From assembly GCA_005784505.1 (NCBI GenBank), contig VCAZ01000025.1, positions 3,928,501-3,992,500 on the forward strand: a stretch of 64,000 nucleotides of DNA, written 5' to 3'. Below are positions 49,697 to 61,170 of the stretch, in pieces. The translations under genes were made by a program, and so were the position numbers. The notes beneath the pieces are model-generated. The model saw only the letters and a program-made list of their open reading frames with translations. It was not told the origin of the DNA and searched no databases. Source of the DNA: Bagarius yarrelli (lineage: Eukaryota > Chordata > Actinopteri > Siluriformes > Sisoridae). Each line of letters begins with the position of its first letter. Within the stretch, counting starts at the first letter, position 1.

Positions 49697-49920
49697 TAAA
49701 ATAAATCGTAAGCTTTATTTAAAAACCGAAACAGTTCAATCGTCACCTCTTTTCCAGTGAGAACATGCCGGGCCAGTTTGACCTTTGCGAAATTTCCCTT
49801 TCCAATGGTCTTCAGGAGTCGGTATTTGCCGACGTGTGGCTGCTCGTCGGCTGCGGTGGCCAGCGAGTTGCGGCCGTGCGGCATGTTGGAGCGACCGCCG
49901 GCCCTAGAGTCAGAGTGAGC
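31943..49920 (-). CDS. mark2: MAP/microtubule affinity-regulating kinase 2, 18 coding exons (first coding exon not in view)
   Basis: Ser/Thr kinase of the AMPK-related PAR-1 family; phosphorylates tau/MAP2/MAP4 and controls polarity and microtubule stability at the cortex. Exons in transcript order: 49920-49747, 48950-48897, 48347-48299, 48087-48022, 46737-46667, 46546-46490, 45482-45246, 44499-44380, 44201-44102, 43831-43719, 42850-42730, 42625-42480, 42400-42312, 40572-40429, 38484-38224, 36400-36374, 32876-32838, 32378-31943. Lengths sum to 2304 bp, exactly 768 codons with the stop, and every phase fits. With a first exon of about 20 codons the protein would be near 790 residues, like human MARK2. 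Paralogue choice: LTGKEV, NSSSLQK, PYVEPQPDYKDPKRT, GVQNGKD and FSKFTSKFVRR are MARK2-like rather than MARK1/3/4. The a or b duplicate is not resolved. Confidence 0.95.
32838..32876 (-). CDS. mark2: mark2 39-bp spacer exon
   Basis: Encodes SPYEGEGRDEAS between acceptor tctttgag and donor AGCAG|GTGAGG. Symmetric phase (2-2), 39 bp, so it could also be skipped in frame. It is shorter than the corresponding NLNEPESKDR segment of mammalian MARK2 and looks rather like the YEGSSRN segment of MARK3. Confidence 0.75.
33905..33985. mobile_element. MITE-like fragment in mark2 intron
   Basis: ctagggccgcgcatcagcaa, tacgatatgacg and acaatatattgcaata recall the cgatat-rich family at 23755-24028. Confidence 0.35.
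33986..34200 (+). mobile_element. SINE copy with poly-G expansions in its tail
   Basis: Head (ggtgttgggctgcttattgg), body (gccgccactgctgggcccctgagcaac) and taatggtgtaaatggagataa match the SINE family. Where the tail gataagggcgtctgctaaatg is expected, the sequence reads taa, 7 G, ctcaaaataaagt, 30 G (34144-34173), ctaaat, 18 G (34180-34197). The G runs therefore sit inside SINE-tail sequence. Confidence 0.7.
35635..35695. mobile_element. MITE-like fragment in mark2 intron
   Basis: attgtgatatgcagatttgcgatatttcgatatgtcgtgcagcct, almost the same terminus as 23980-24028. Confidence 0.45.
36374..36400 (-). CDS. mark2: mark2 27-bp micro-exon (probably alternative)
   Basis: Between acaaatt-free acceptor ctttgtag and donor AAG|GTAGGC; adds nine residues, NLSFRFPR plus a junction Arg. 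Human MARK2 and MARK3 isoforms have the similar NLSFRFARR and NMSFRFIKR at the same place. The length is a multiple of three and flanking phases match, so inclusion or skipping keeps frame. Confidence 0.85.
38224..42850 (-). CDS. mark2: mark2 spacer exons (five exons)
   Basis: Exons 42730-42850, 42480-42625, 42312-42400, 40429-40572 and 38224-38484 encode the Ser/Thr/Pro-rich spacer. They include SPSHKVPRS, RKKTPTPST, GVQNGKD, TPGSRASTASA, RPRHHKSLS and NFPRGVTSRSTFHAGQ; the STFHAG Thr corresponds to the aPKC site that drives 14-3-3 binding and membrane release. NGPPASPSLSH and GIFSKFTSKFVRR close it. The 40429 exon uses a GC splice donor (CCCAG|GCAAGT), required by the phase of the next exon. 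Confidence 0.9.
38868..38999 (-). mobile_element. SINE copy, inverted, in mark2 intron
   Basis: Plus strand: catttacatttgcagcattt, ggcagacgtccttatccag, then ggtgctgggaatcgaacc and agtccaacaccttaaccact. The middle is shortened. Confidence 0.85.
41878..41985. repeat. 27-bp minisatellite in mark2 intron, four units
   Basis: Units start at 41878, 41905, 41932 and 41959 (taaccgctcactctcgcacg…); units 1 and 3 read tcgcacgc, units 2 and 4 tcgcgcgc, so the higher-order unit is 54 bp. Unit 4 is truncated. Because 27 is a multiple of three, an open frame of NRSLS(H/R)ALS repeats exists, but it is intronic and antisense to mark2, hence not considered coding. Confidence 0.92.
43719..43831 (-). CDS. mark2: mark2 UBA-domain exon
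   Basis: A 113-bp exon between ttttactag and GAG|GTATGT. It encodes DIMLQMGYAQDEIQESL, NQKYDEIMATYLLLDYRNSE, the UBA-like autoinhibitory/LKB1-supporting domain that follows the kinase. MGY and ATYLLL are the conserved helices. LLLD replaces the usual LLLG. Confidence 0.93.
44102..48950 (-). CDS. mark2: mark2 kinase-core exons 3-10
   Basis: Eight exons encode the rest of the kinase. VAVKIIDK carries the ATP-binding Lys, and LFREVRIMK the alphaC Glu. The hinge is LVMEYASGG. The catalytic loop is HRDLKAENLL (exons 46490-46546 and 45246-45482), then DFG. The activation loop LDTFCGSPPYAAPE keeps the LKB1-target Thr and the inhibitory Ser. ELRERVLRGKYRIPFYMS and the common-docking-like EEEELMPYVEP follow. 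The residue before IVHRD is Cys, where human MARK1-4 have Tyr, Phe, Arg and Asn. No catalytic residue is missing. Confidence 0.94.
47288..47365 (+). mobile_element. SINE fragment in mark2 intron
   Basis: ctgctgggtccctgatgcag, cttaacccctcagctgtat and tggctatggataagaac fit the body and tail of the SINE family; both ends are missing. Confidence 0.6.
47648..47772 (+). mobile_element. SINE copy in mark2 intron
   Basis: ggtcaaaagtttaaatctca, accaagctgccactggtggg, cccttcagcaagg and the tail ggtcgtctgcaaaacgttgt identify the family; head degraded. Confidence 0.75.
49620..49692. repeat. (TA)n microsatellite in mark2 intron
   Basis: About 35 TA units with one tt interruption, only 54 bp from the splice donor of mark2 exon 2 (49747). 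Confidence 0.95.
49747..49920 (-). CDS. mark2: mark2 exon 2: N-terminal header and start of kinase domain
   Basis: Starts after ttttgcag with AHSDSRAGG and runs through MPHGRNS, ADEQPHVGKYRLLKTIGKG and NFAKVKLARH to LTGKE. The glycine-rich loop is IGKGNFAKV. The donor is GAG|GTGACG. The upstream exon carrying the initiator Met was not recognised up to 64,000. Confidence 0.93.
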
Positions 49921-50007
49921 CTGCAAAACAAACACACCGCCAATCTTAGCCTGCCAAATTCTCATTGGTTGACAGTGTTGAGATTTAGTTTTCAACAGAC
50001 GATACAC

Positions 50008-50634
50008 AGAACCAGTGAACAGAGCTTTTGTGGTTAATAATATCCCTGAAAGAGCTTATGTAATGCTTAATGGACTGTCCCCAGGCTTGGTCTGACTACA
50101 CTATCAAGCAGAGAGACACATCAGAGGAAGGGAGGGGGAGAAAACGAAAAGATTGTGGGAAGGAAAGAAGAGGGAGTAAGTAAAATAGAGAAAGACCGAG
50201 TCAATTAAAAAAAACGACTAAAAAAATACTTTTTGTTACATGAAAGAGTTTGGAAGGGCCCCCCCTCCTCAAGTCCCCGGTCTACCTTTTCCATTACCAT
50301 ACATTAGTTTCTCTAAGATATGCTTTCATTTTTAAAGCATTTTATATTAAGTGATTGACTTTTAATTATAATTTTAAAGAGTCAATATTTCGTAAACACT
50401 GCTACCATTGCTAACATGCTTTTAGATGGCATGTTATCACCTTTGTGCTGCTTTACTTGACTAAATGTCAAAGTTTTTTATTTATATTAGATTAGGACAT
50501 ATTTGATTTATGTTTAATTAAGGTCTTATAGGGGTGAGCACTAATGTGGAAAGACACTATTGTTCTGATGAGAGCAGTTAAAAGTTCCAATAAAATGCTC
50601 AGTAATCAAACTGTCCAGCTTAAATAGAAATAAC

Positions 50635-50668
<34 letters not shown>

Positions 50669-51136
50669 TATAGAGATACCCTAGTGAGGATTACAAATCA
50701 TGATTTACCATTTTAACATTTTAGCATAGAAAGGTTAAATTGTAAAATTAGTTCTGTGGTCAGGAACTGCTTGGTGGAAGACAACAAGAAAAGAATTGAT
50801 GTTTTTCTAAACGTAGCAGTACAATTGCCATAATGATCAATAAAGAATTTATTAGAGATTATTTCATATTAATAAAATCCAGAAATTTCCTTTTGCAGCG
50901 AAGGCATACTAATTGGATTTGGGGGGGGCAGCGAGATTAGGGGGGGCTTTGTGTGGCTGCCAGTTAAAATAAGAGAGAGTTCAAAAACTCCCACACAAAT
51001 TCCTCACATTTATATGTTGACAAGATCACATTTGATCTTATTGGGGGGAAAAAGAAACTAGTGCATTTCCTTGTAATACATCACACTGTCAATACTACTT
51101 CTTAATCTGTAACACAAAAGGTAAAAAGGCCGACTG
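50008..51136. other. mark2 intron 1, no gene recognised
   Basis: A (TAA)n tract at 50632-50668 and C- or G-rich short runs; no exon recognised. Confidence 0.55.
50632..50668. repeat. (AAT)n microsatellite
   Basis: About 12 trinucleotide units. Confidence 0.95.
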
Positions 51137-52641
51137 GATAAATAAAACTGGAAATTGTGTCACTATCCTCCCCATTACCGACAGTTTCTTTACCTTGGAT
51201 GAACTGATTTATTATTACAACAACAACCTTTATAACCTTAATAACATTGCTCCACTCAAAACTAGGACAGTTTCATTAACCGTTTCTGCACCTTGGTTCA
51301 CTCCCATTCTCAGAATTAAAAACAAAAGGATGACAATTTAAGACTCTACAAGAAAACCAGTCCCACTATGCACTAGCCCATGTATTCAAAATGCACTCTT
51401 CGTTATTCAGACTGTATTACTATAGCCAAATTCACATATTACTCTGGTTTAATTAGCTCAAATAAAAGGCCATTTTCACCCCTTACAAAATTTACAACAC
51501 CGCCAGATTCACTTCCTTCTGGACAGACCTTCCACTATTGGCATCACTAACACAACCCTTTACTGGATCCATTCATAACTCAGGCTGTTTCAGTTAATTT
51601 AATTAAAATTTACACCTTATCTAGTCCCTGTTACCACAGGTATGCCCCAGGGCTGTGTATTGGCACCCCTGCTGTTTACCTGCTGTCTTTTAGTTATATC
51701 TTTTGTAAACATTAAGTTCACTTCCAATGCTATACAGACGACACTCCTCTCTCTCTATCTTACAACCAAACCCAACTCCAAACTCTCATGTTTCTCCCTT
51801 CCCAAGTGCATTATTGACAAAATCTTGATATACTTAAAACTTCCTCAAATAAAACCAATAATAAAAAAAGAACTACTTATAGGCACATGATCAACATTAC
51901 ACTTTATAATGTTTCTATTCCCTATGATAATTCCTCCTCCCCCTCCGTTCAGGTTAGGAGTCTGGGTTTCATCTACAATGAACACCCTCTTTTTCACCTT
52001 CCATGTTAAAATGTTACTCGGTCTGCTTACTTCCACCTTTGAAATATTAACTGTTTACGCACTTCCATCACACCCATGCCATTCTCGTTCATCGTCTACT
52101 CACCTCTATTGTAATTCTAACTGTTGGGCCTCCTGCATAAAACCCTCCAAAAGTTATAACTGGTATAAAACTCAGCTGCCTGTATTATCACTTACACTGT
52201 CACTATCCATCACATCACACCCATTTTATAACAGCTTTATTGGCTCTCCATCACTTACTGATTAAACTACCAAATACTTTTAAAGTCATTCATAACCTTA
52301 TTCATCCATATCTTTTTGATCACCTTCATATTGCCAAACTTGATCGCAAAGTCAAATCCTCTTCCTCCATTTATCTCACTGTTCCTCCTGTCCGCCTTGC
52401 CGCTCTGCTCCCCAGCTTTGGAACTCACACCCGCCTGACCTTTATAACATCAACTCTCTTCTGAACAGATGGGTTTTTAGGTTTGGATTTAAAATGTAGT
52501 ATAGTTTACTGCATTGTATTGCATCTGATTTTCTTCATTGTTTTTTACTCAACATGGCGATTGTCTTGTTAATGATGTACGATGACATTGAGTGTCAGGA
52601 AAAGCACCTATAAATAAAATGCATTATTATTATTATCATTA
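51137..52641 (+). mobile_element. L2-type non-LTR retrotransposon, 5'-truncated and decayed
   Basis: Plus-strand remnants of the ORF2 polyprotein are in the expected order. The endonuclease-RT linker (NIAPLKTRTVSLTVSAPWFTP, about 51245-51310) comes first. RT motif MPQGCVLAPLLF (51642-51677) follows, then ELLIGT, LGVWVSSTM, a degenerate SRLDYCNSLLAG-like block near 52090-52120, and an HPFYNSFIGSPSL block equivalent to HITPVLxxLHWLP. It ends with aaaagcacctataaataaaatgc plus an ATT repeat, a typical L2 3' end. Stops and shifts make it inactive. It lies in mark2 intron 1, antisense to the gene. Confidence 0.85.
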
Positions 52642-55216
52642 ATCAAAATTAACCATGTTTAACGGTTTGCTCTATGCCATATATCAAAGGCTGAAATTTT
52701 CAAGACATACATGGATGTTTTCTAGATTTGCAGATTATATGTTGTGGGAGTAGCAAGCTAGTTGATGATGACAGTCATTTGCCCAAAAACTCCATGTTGC
52801 CTCATTTCTGGGTTTAAGCAACATGTCATTTAAAAGGAATTTTTTTAGACCGAAATGTAACGTATATTTAGACTTTTAATCATCTATCTAATGTATTTAG
52901 TATCTGCTTTGGGATACAAAACAATATTTTACTCAGATATGTATATATATCTCTCAAGATAGTATCATTTGTTGTGTTCCTCCACTGCAAAACCCTGCAC
53001 ACAGTTTACTTCTGTAATATGATGGGTTTGCCTGTGAAGTGGGCTGTTCCTCGGATTGCAGTAATTATCTGCTTGCACCAAGCATACAGCACAGAGAAGT
53101 GCTTTTTATTCCTCTCTTACAAGGTTCACAGCAGTTCATCTTAAGAGTGCTAAACGCAGGCGAAGTCTTACAGTGATCGTCGGTTGCACAACACTGAAAC
53201 TTTGTAAACACACACAAACGCAAAGATAACACGAACTAGCTGCCGAGACGCTCAACAGACATCGGAGCTCAAGTTAGCAGTTACACGATTTAATACAGGT
53301 CACTAAAGCATTAGACAAGGACGATCAAACATAGAAGTGACTAACACACTAACAAAAAAAAGGACTTGTTCCTCACTTTCTTTGGTGTGCTATGCCACAG
53401 TATTTGCTGCAGCGTGGCGTGTATCTCGCAGAGCACTGAAAAAGCTGCAGCAAGACAGCAATGCAGTTCTCACATAGCTCTGACCTTCACCACAGCCTCA
53501 CGATTCCATCGCTCCAAAGCTAGACTAAATTATAGCCCCTGTGTCTAAACGTTGTCGCAAACACGTCAGGAGCAGCCACAGGGTGCAGACGCCGCACCTT
53601 CCGACTGACCGTTCTTTAACTACACCACAGGGAGGAGGGGAGCAGAATTACCCAAAGAGACAGGAAGTAACTCTGACACTACTAAATCTTCGGTCGTTTA
53701 GTACTCGAAAGAAGAGACATAAAGCCAATCATCACATGCTGGACAAACTGCTTATCATCTGAGTAAAAACACTGCTGGGTCGAATGTCCAAAGACAACTG
53801 GCTTAAAAAAAGGGGGGTTAAAGAAATCAAAATAAATAGCAGGCGAAGCAGCTAACTTTTTGATTTAAGAAAAGGGGGCTTCACACGAGGCTTCAAAAGG
53901 CACTGTATCCAAAATATCATGTCAAAAAATATGATTTCATTAAGTTAACCAACCAGGCAAGCCAGCGATGGAAATTCTTGCAAAATCTTGGCACAACTTT
54001 TCTTCTTTGTAAAAATAACTCTTACACTGTCAATATCAATCACGCTGTTGTAAGAAGCTGACTACCATCTGTGCGTTTCAATGCTGATTTTTACAAACAA
54101 GCTAGAAGCTGCAGAAGAAGTAAAAATGTAACGTGCTTACAGCAGAAACACAGCCAATGGGGGTTTTTTAGTGTACTCAGAAATGGAGCTATGGGGTGCG
54201 GGGTAGTATGTATGTATGCATGAAGAAGAGCAAGTCTAGAAATTTTTGGAATGTTGTAGCCAGACACAAAGAGGATAAATAGTAAGTTCCAATACGTAAC
54301 CGAATCTATTTTAAGCAGTATTATTAAATTCCGCCAGTGAGGTAACCATTCAACTTTACGCCATGACTAACCGTAAATCAGTTCTGAATCCACAATTAAT
54401 CTAGCTTCTATTCATTTGTTCACACTTGGCCCAATCCTGTGCCCATTTTGACTAGGGACGGGCATTTCAAGCAAAAATCATATTCAATAAATGCTGAGAA
54501 TTATTTGAATATTATTAGAAAATTGCACCACTCATCCGCACACACTCGCGTCTGAGCTACACACCCATAAACAAGAGAGACACTTTCGATCTGTATGATA
54601 AACAGTTCATTTTATTAGGAAATAGTCGATTTTGAAATCAAGCCATTGATTTAATGAACATTAGTGAATGACATTTATTAACATAACAGCCAACTAATAA
54701 GCATAAAATCATACACCTTTAAATATATATATAAAAAAAAAAAAAAAGAATGTGTTGTTCTTTTGTTGGCTTGGACAACTTTTGGGTGCATTATTGGCAG
54801 CACCGCCATCTGATTACTTAAACTAATCACCATTGAATTAGCACCGATAATTAAATCAACTGATTGAATATTAGAAAATCATGACTTATCCCTAATTCTG
54901 ACCACAACTTTACCCCACCCTGCTTGAGTTCACTACTACAGCTCAAAGCAGAAGCCTATATGCTGATAGTGTGGATAAATGACTCAGTCCCAAAGGCTAG
55001 GAGAGCTTTGACTAAAATAGGAGACACATGCTAACCTCTCCAGGGGTCCAGGCACTGAGGGGGCAGCTTCCCCAAACAACAGGAAGTGGTGTAATTTGTG
55101 GAAGTTGACTTCTAACGGCAGAGAAATAGATACAGGCAACGTAATCCAAAAGCCATGTACAAGGCCGGAAGCGATGTGTCTGGGTTTGTCGGAAGGACTG
55201 GTGGTGAGCAAGGTGC

Positions 55217-55222
<6 letters not shown>

Positions 55223-55267
<45 letters not shown>
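55223..55267. repeat. (GA)n microsatellite
   Basis: About 22 AG units. Confidence 0.95.
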
Positions 55268-55270
<3 letters not shown>

Positions 55271-55555
55271 TGAGAGCCCTGCAAGACGTCAACTTTATAC
55301 AAGCTCTGACATGCTAAGACAGCTGGAAAAAAGGACAATGGAATTGCCTGATCATGCGAAAAAAGTTTCACACCAGTTTAAACGCCAAGAAGAGTATAAA
55401 GGAACTAAAGTACTGCTAGTGTTGTGATCAAACAGTTTGATTGGCCTGAACCAGCCTGTCAGATTTTTTTTTTCAAAAACAGGTTGTCTAAAATCTATAT
55501 ATTTTTTTTTCCCCACTCGTTTCTATAAAATTTTACAGAAATAGTGGATAGCACT

Positions 55556-55700
55556 TAGAGCTGTGTATTGGCAAGGGCCTCACAATATGATGCGAACGAT
55601 ATGCATCGATAGAAAAGGTTAGAATATCGAGACACTACTATGAAAAAAAATGAGCATGATAGTTAGCTGTATCAATATTTAATAGATATCGGGTAGCCCT
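55556..55700. mobile_element. MITE-like fragment
   Basis: gatgcgaacgatatgcatcgat, gttagctgtatcaatattta and tatcgggtagccctt; shares gttagctgtatcga-atat with 34407-34430. Confidence 0.35.
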
Positions 55701-56895
55701 TGATCCTGAATCTGAGCTCAGGTTTCTGTAAGCCGTGTGGAGCTTTCAAAGAACTAGAGCATTTTATTCTTTGGATCCTTTCTCCAGGTTCTCCAAAACT
55801 ACAACCCAGAACAAGATTAGAAAAAGATTAACACATTACACTATTTGTATTTAAATAGTGCAGGTGACTAGAGAGAAGTCTATAGGAGTCGTTATAGCTT
55901 AATTATCGGTCTTGTAAAACCAGGACAATTCTACATCCAAGTTTTGCACTTTACACAACACACACTGACCTGCATACAAATAAAACCTTATAGCTGTAAT
56001 CATGCTTGAAGAAAGTGATTTTTCCACTGAGTGGCTTTCGTACAGTTCGGTACACGAAAGTATCTCCACCTCCACCTCCGAGAGGACACCCTACCTGTTC
56101 ATATAATATAACTGCTTAAATGGATGTTGAATTCTGAAAAAAGTTTGTAAACAACTGATCTAAAGGGAATATCCATTTCCATTCAAATTTCTCAGTCAAT
56201 GTATTTTAGAGGCGCAGATCAGGACTGAGAGACACCGAGAGTATTACCAGATCATGGAACCCACTAATCCGCATGCAGGTCAAACTGAAATATATATACA
56301 AACATGTGACATAAGTATGTTTTCGACAGCACTGTAAACCAAGCTTGTTTATTGGGTACTGACTAATGGTACAATTTGGAAGTTTTACCTGTTTGCCACT
56401 ACAACAAAACTACTTTGTGCATTACTCTAAAAAACAAACATTAACAACACGGCTTAACAGTTAATTCTGCATTTTTATTAAAAAAAACAACCAGATGCTT
56501 GACCCAATGCATGTTATCTTTGTAAAGCCAAGAGTTCACGTCTATTCAAACCTGTGTAAAAACCCAAAAGTAGACACCGATTTATTTTTATCACATTGTG
56601 GAAACTATTTTTATTTTTATGCAGGGGTCAGAACCTAAAATTTCAGGTAACATACACCACTCTGAGATTTACTCCTATTACTAAACAATAGTCAGCCAAT
56701 TATATTTACAATAATTGTTCCATTTTATTAATAAATCACAGAGAGCACCCGTGTGTCACTCCATTTAAATGTTACATAACCTTAGTTAATAAAATTACAA
56801 TATAATTTGTCCCCTAATCAGCCTCCATGTTGAATTAAATACAAAATACAAAGACAGCTTGTCATGTTATCAGAATACAGAAAGGTCATCGGTCC

Positions 56896-56925
56896 AATAA
56901 ATAAATAAATAAATAAATAAATAAA
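56896..56925. repeat. (AAAT)n microsatellite
   Basis: Seven ataa units. Confidence 0.95.
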
Positions 56926-58369
56926 GCAGTACATCCCAATCTTCAGTCCTTATTGTGTCATTACATTTCTGGTTTTGGTTAGCAGACATAAAAATTACGG
57001 CAACATGAGTTTTTTTTTTCTAGCTTAATCCACCTGAATGTTAGCCATACCAACATGCTTTTCAGATCAGCATGTATGTTAACAGTGATTATTTGAATTC
57101 CTCAGAACAATTTGGTCATTCTCCTTAGTTTGCTGAAGGTTTTTAGTTTACACCTTTCTGCATCGACACACACATTAGCTGCATCAATTTAAAAAAACAT
57201 ATCAAGTTATAAAAAGAGTAAAACTTTTTTACGCTCGCATGACGTGGATTTTTTGGCAATTTTTTAGGCAATTCGAAAAAGAAATCATATTCAAAACAGA
57301 AATCTTTTTTACATGGCATACGTAAAAAGTCATACAATCATTCTTTACACATGTAGCGGTATGTCTGCACAGAGTATGGGATGGAGTTCTTTCTAAACCA
57401 ATGGAAGAAAAAAGGACAAAAAAAATTAAAAAAATAAACTAAAAAGGAACTTCGGCAAGGCATGACAAATCTTACAGTGGAAACCTTACACAAAAGTATC
57501 TTATGTATTGATCTTTAGATAACATTTTTAATGAAAATTAATTGAAAGATCATTAGCTGCGAGATAAGTAAACCTACCCATTTTTGTCACAATGAGTTTT
57601 GGAATGACTGATGGCATGAACGGACGGGTTTTATTCGCATATGCAGTTGTTTATCAACAATTTAGAAAATTTTTAACAAAAACGCGGCTATAGATTTGAA
57701 TCAAAAGTTTAGAAACTTTGCAGTTCTTAAAAAAAAACTAACCAGTTCGTCTGGCACCAAGAACCGCAGTGTCATGCAAATGTCCTGTACATCATCTGCA
57801 TGATAAAAGTCTCTGAAAAACACTTTTCCAGCACGTGCATCTGATTTTTTTTTTTTTTTTTGCCTGTTGATAATTAAGAATTGCGGCTGCATATTAATCT
57901 GTGCTTAATTGTTGCTTTGCATAATAAGAATAAACTCAACTTGACCACACTCGCTTTAGGTCTTTGAGATCATATCCTGATACAACCCTGACAATTTTTC
58001 CAAGACCCGACAAAATTCCAAGATAAAAGGAGTGAGCAACGCTGTGGTTCTGCAACATCTGCTGTGGTTCGCCAACATCTGCTTAAATCAGTGCACAGCA
58101 GTTTACTCTGGGCCACACCCATTGAGCAAACTGAACAGGGGAAAAAAAAAAAACTTCTGCCAAAAGAATAACCTGTTGGCACACATCTATATTAGCACCA
58201 CAAACATAATTTACGCTATTGACAGCTTCCAGTGGAAAAATTAAGATAGCTTGGTGTGACATAAAAAGTAAACACCCACATGCTGCAATGGTTTAATAAG
58301 CTACAGATAAACTAGTTCTACCTGTATCGCTGGAAAACCAGTTTGTTCCGACATCTCAGCTTCCTTTTC

Positions 58370-58371
<2 letters not shown>

Positions 58372-58414
<43 letters not shown>
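58372..58414. repeat. (CA)n microsatellite
   Basis: About 21 CA units. Confidence 0.95.
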
Positions 58415-58415
<1 letters not shown>

Positions 58416-59369
58416 ACCAAGGAAAGCAACACTAGGGATCCACCCACTCCCTCCGTGTGAAAATCACAGCAGCTCCCTCAAACCCAACAAGATGTAAGAC
58501 TATGTAATATGCATTACATCTCTGAAGATATAAGGTTTACAAATCCTTAGTCACAAATCAGAGTGTTATTACTAACGTTCTCAGAGTAGCCCGGAACCAT
58601 CACGGAGCTTCCACAAAAGCAGTCTTGTGGGTGGTTTGAAAAAATTTGGCATAAGCGTGAGCCAAAAGAAATATAAAACTTGGGTTCATTTTGGTCAAAT
58701 CCTTGCGATGTTTGGGCATGACATCACGGGTTCATCAGGTTGTTTGAAAAGATGCTGGAAAGCAGTGTAAACTGAAGAGAGGAAACATTCTATTTTTACT
58801 CGCATTGTGCGGATTTTAATATGCACCCTGAGCACCAGCGCTGAATGTGCACTTCCACGTCTGCGTTCGACAAAACCGAGGACATGGTATTGCATTGAAA
58901 AAAAATAAGCACTGCAAATTGCTTCAAGACCGAGTGGCCAAAAAGGCACTTTATGAAATACAGGATGATTTGAAAATAATAACTACATTTTTTTCGTTTG
59001 AAATCCTCACATATATACGTCTCTAGTACATTATTACTAACATAAGAAAATAAATATTTTTTAACCAGACATCAGCTGATAACACTCTCGCTCCACCGGC
59101 AGACAAATTTCTGCCAAAAATTGGACAAATAAAAAAAAAATCACATTAATTGGATTTCTTCTGTGTTTTTGGTCAACAAAAAAAAAATCCCAAAAAAAGG
59201 AAAAATTGCAAAAAACAAAAAATATTTCACACCCCGTTCAACAAACCACTGAGGTTTCTTTGTGCGTGTTGCCCTACCGACAGCATTTCACATGGATTTT
59301 GAGCTGTGTTTCTCCACACAGGAAGCACAGCCTGACATACAGTAGCTGCTAGTTACTCATCACTTTGTC

Positions 59370-59440
59370 AGGTTTTGTTCATTAATTGCAGGGAATTAAT
59401 TATGACGCCAGGATGGGATTACAATTACCTTGTAATTATC
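59370..59440. promoter_or_regulatory. Candidate conserved enhancer-like patch with homeodomain sites
   Basis: Within 70 bp: ttcattaattgca, gggaattaattatga, an Otx/Pitx-like gggatta (59415-59421) and the inverted repeat ATTACAA-ttacc-TTGTAAT (59418-59436). Such density of TAATTA-type sites is typical of vertebrate developmental enhancers, but AT-rich DNA also produces them by chance. Confidence 0.25.
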
Positions 59441-61003
59441 TAAAAAGATTGTACAGAGAACATTATTAAACGCTATGCGTTTAAACGTCTTTATATTCTT
59501 CATTCACTGGAATTTAAAAAGAGTGTTAAAGACCAGGGGAGTTGAAAACAAATGGTTTTTGATCAACATGTATACAAAGAGAGTAAAACAAAACTTTTAG
59601 AAACTAGCTGGCGCTAAACTTGCACGCAAACGTTAGACGTTTTCTGATCGGACAGATATTATTGTGAATTTTCCCCAATTCTAATCGGGTTCTGTCGTCC
59701 ATCAGTCCAGACTGCAGAGATGCAACGCCTAAAATGGAGATTTTGGACGAGACCCAAAGTGCAACCTTAAACCGCTAAAACAGTAGTTCCACCTCATCAG
59801 TCTACACATAGAAATCCTTGTTTTTGTCACTTTTGTCTGTTATTTTCAAACATTTGATCATGCCTGTTTTACATTGTTAATACTGATATTTCTCATTTTC
59901 TGAACTTTCACATTTTCATGCAAACGGAGAATTCAGAAAATACTGAAAAATCGTGAAAGCCCTTGTAGATGGAAAGACAATCAAAAAGACCTCAGCAAAA
60001 AGATCCATTAAACAAAAAGCATCTGGGTTTATACAATTCTCAGCATCTCACAGAACTTTCCTGTTGCCATAGCGATTAGCTGCTCAAAACACACCTAGCA
60101 AACACCACCACCACTACTACCACCCCCGAAACACTTCCTTGAAAATCCAGACAGTAAGAAACTTTAGCCGTACGGCCGCCCCTCGTTTCACGCACCGCTT
60201 TCTCCAAATACACCTCAGCGGCTCTCAATGACATATGACTTTACTCACAAGCAGGCACAAAACAACTCAGCTGGTACACACAAGTTGGTCGTCGTGGCAC
60301 TGTGCCGCACGGCTCAAAAAGACGCCGCACGAAGCACATCCAGCTTGTATTCTTAGTCACCAAAAAAAAATAAAAAATAAGAACTAACCTGAATCGCAAG
60401 TGGTTTCAGAATCACCAATCCTAACACAGACGTTTGGTGCTTGTAGAAAAACTAAGCAAGTGTAAGACCACCATGTTGGAGGGGAAAAAAGAGGCGCCTA
60501 CTGAGGCTGAGATCATTGTAAGCAAACACTCTGGTACAGTAGCATAAGCAAGTGGGGTAAATAAAAGAGATGTGCGAGCCAGCTTGTCGATTACCAGAGT
60601 ATTAATATCACAGCATGGCTATTTCCAGCCAACACACAAATAGAGAGCAGCTGAACCCTCCCCTGGTCTCCTCCCCCTTGTTCCCATCACCGAACACCAT
60701 GTTTCCGTTCCTCAGGAGCAGGTCGTGAGACTCGTTTTTAAATACACCCCAACTTGACTGCTTTAATGAGACTACAAAACAAATAGAGGGCTGTGAATTA
60801 TATACACACATCATTTCTTAGCAAAACCCAGGAAAGTGTTTCGATTCTTGGGTGATCAGTGGTAAAGCAGCAAATTAGCTAGAAACTATCAGACAAGTGA
60901 AAGGTCACACGAGTCACATCAGCTTTCCAGACATTTTGGAAATGTTGACCCTGCACATAAAAAGTTTAAAGTGCAGCGGTTGATTGCAGAAGATTAAAGA
61001 CGG

Positions 61004-61170
61004 TTATATTTACAGCATTTGGAAGATCCTATTATCCAGACTGTCTTACATTTATCTCTTTTATAAAACTGAGAAATAAGGGGTTAAAAGCCTTACGCAG
61101 GGGCCCAAGAGTGGTGACTTGGTGGTGCTGGGAATCGAACCCCAATATTCTGGTTAGTAGACCATTACTT
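61004..61170 (-). mobile_element. SINE copy, inverted
   Basis: Plus strand: tatttacagcatttggaaga, ccttacgcaggggcccaagagtgg, ggtgctgggaatcgaacccc, then a degraded head near gttagtagaccattac. Confidence 0.85.

Noticed and set aside
55096..55427. Frames with RERERE repeats
   Set aside because: Translation of the (GA)n microsatellite.
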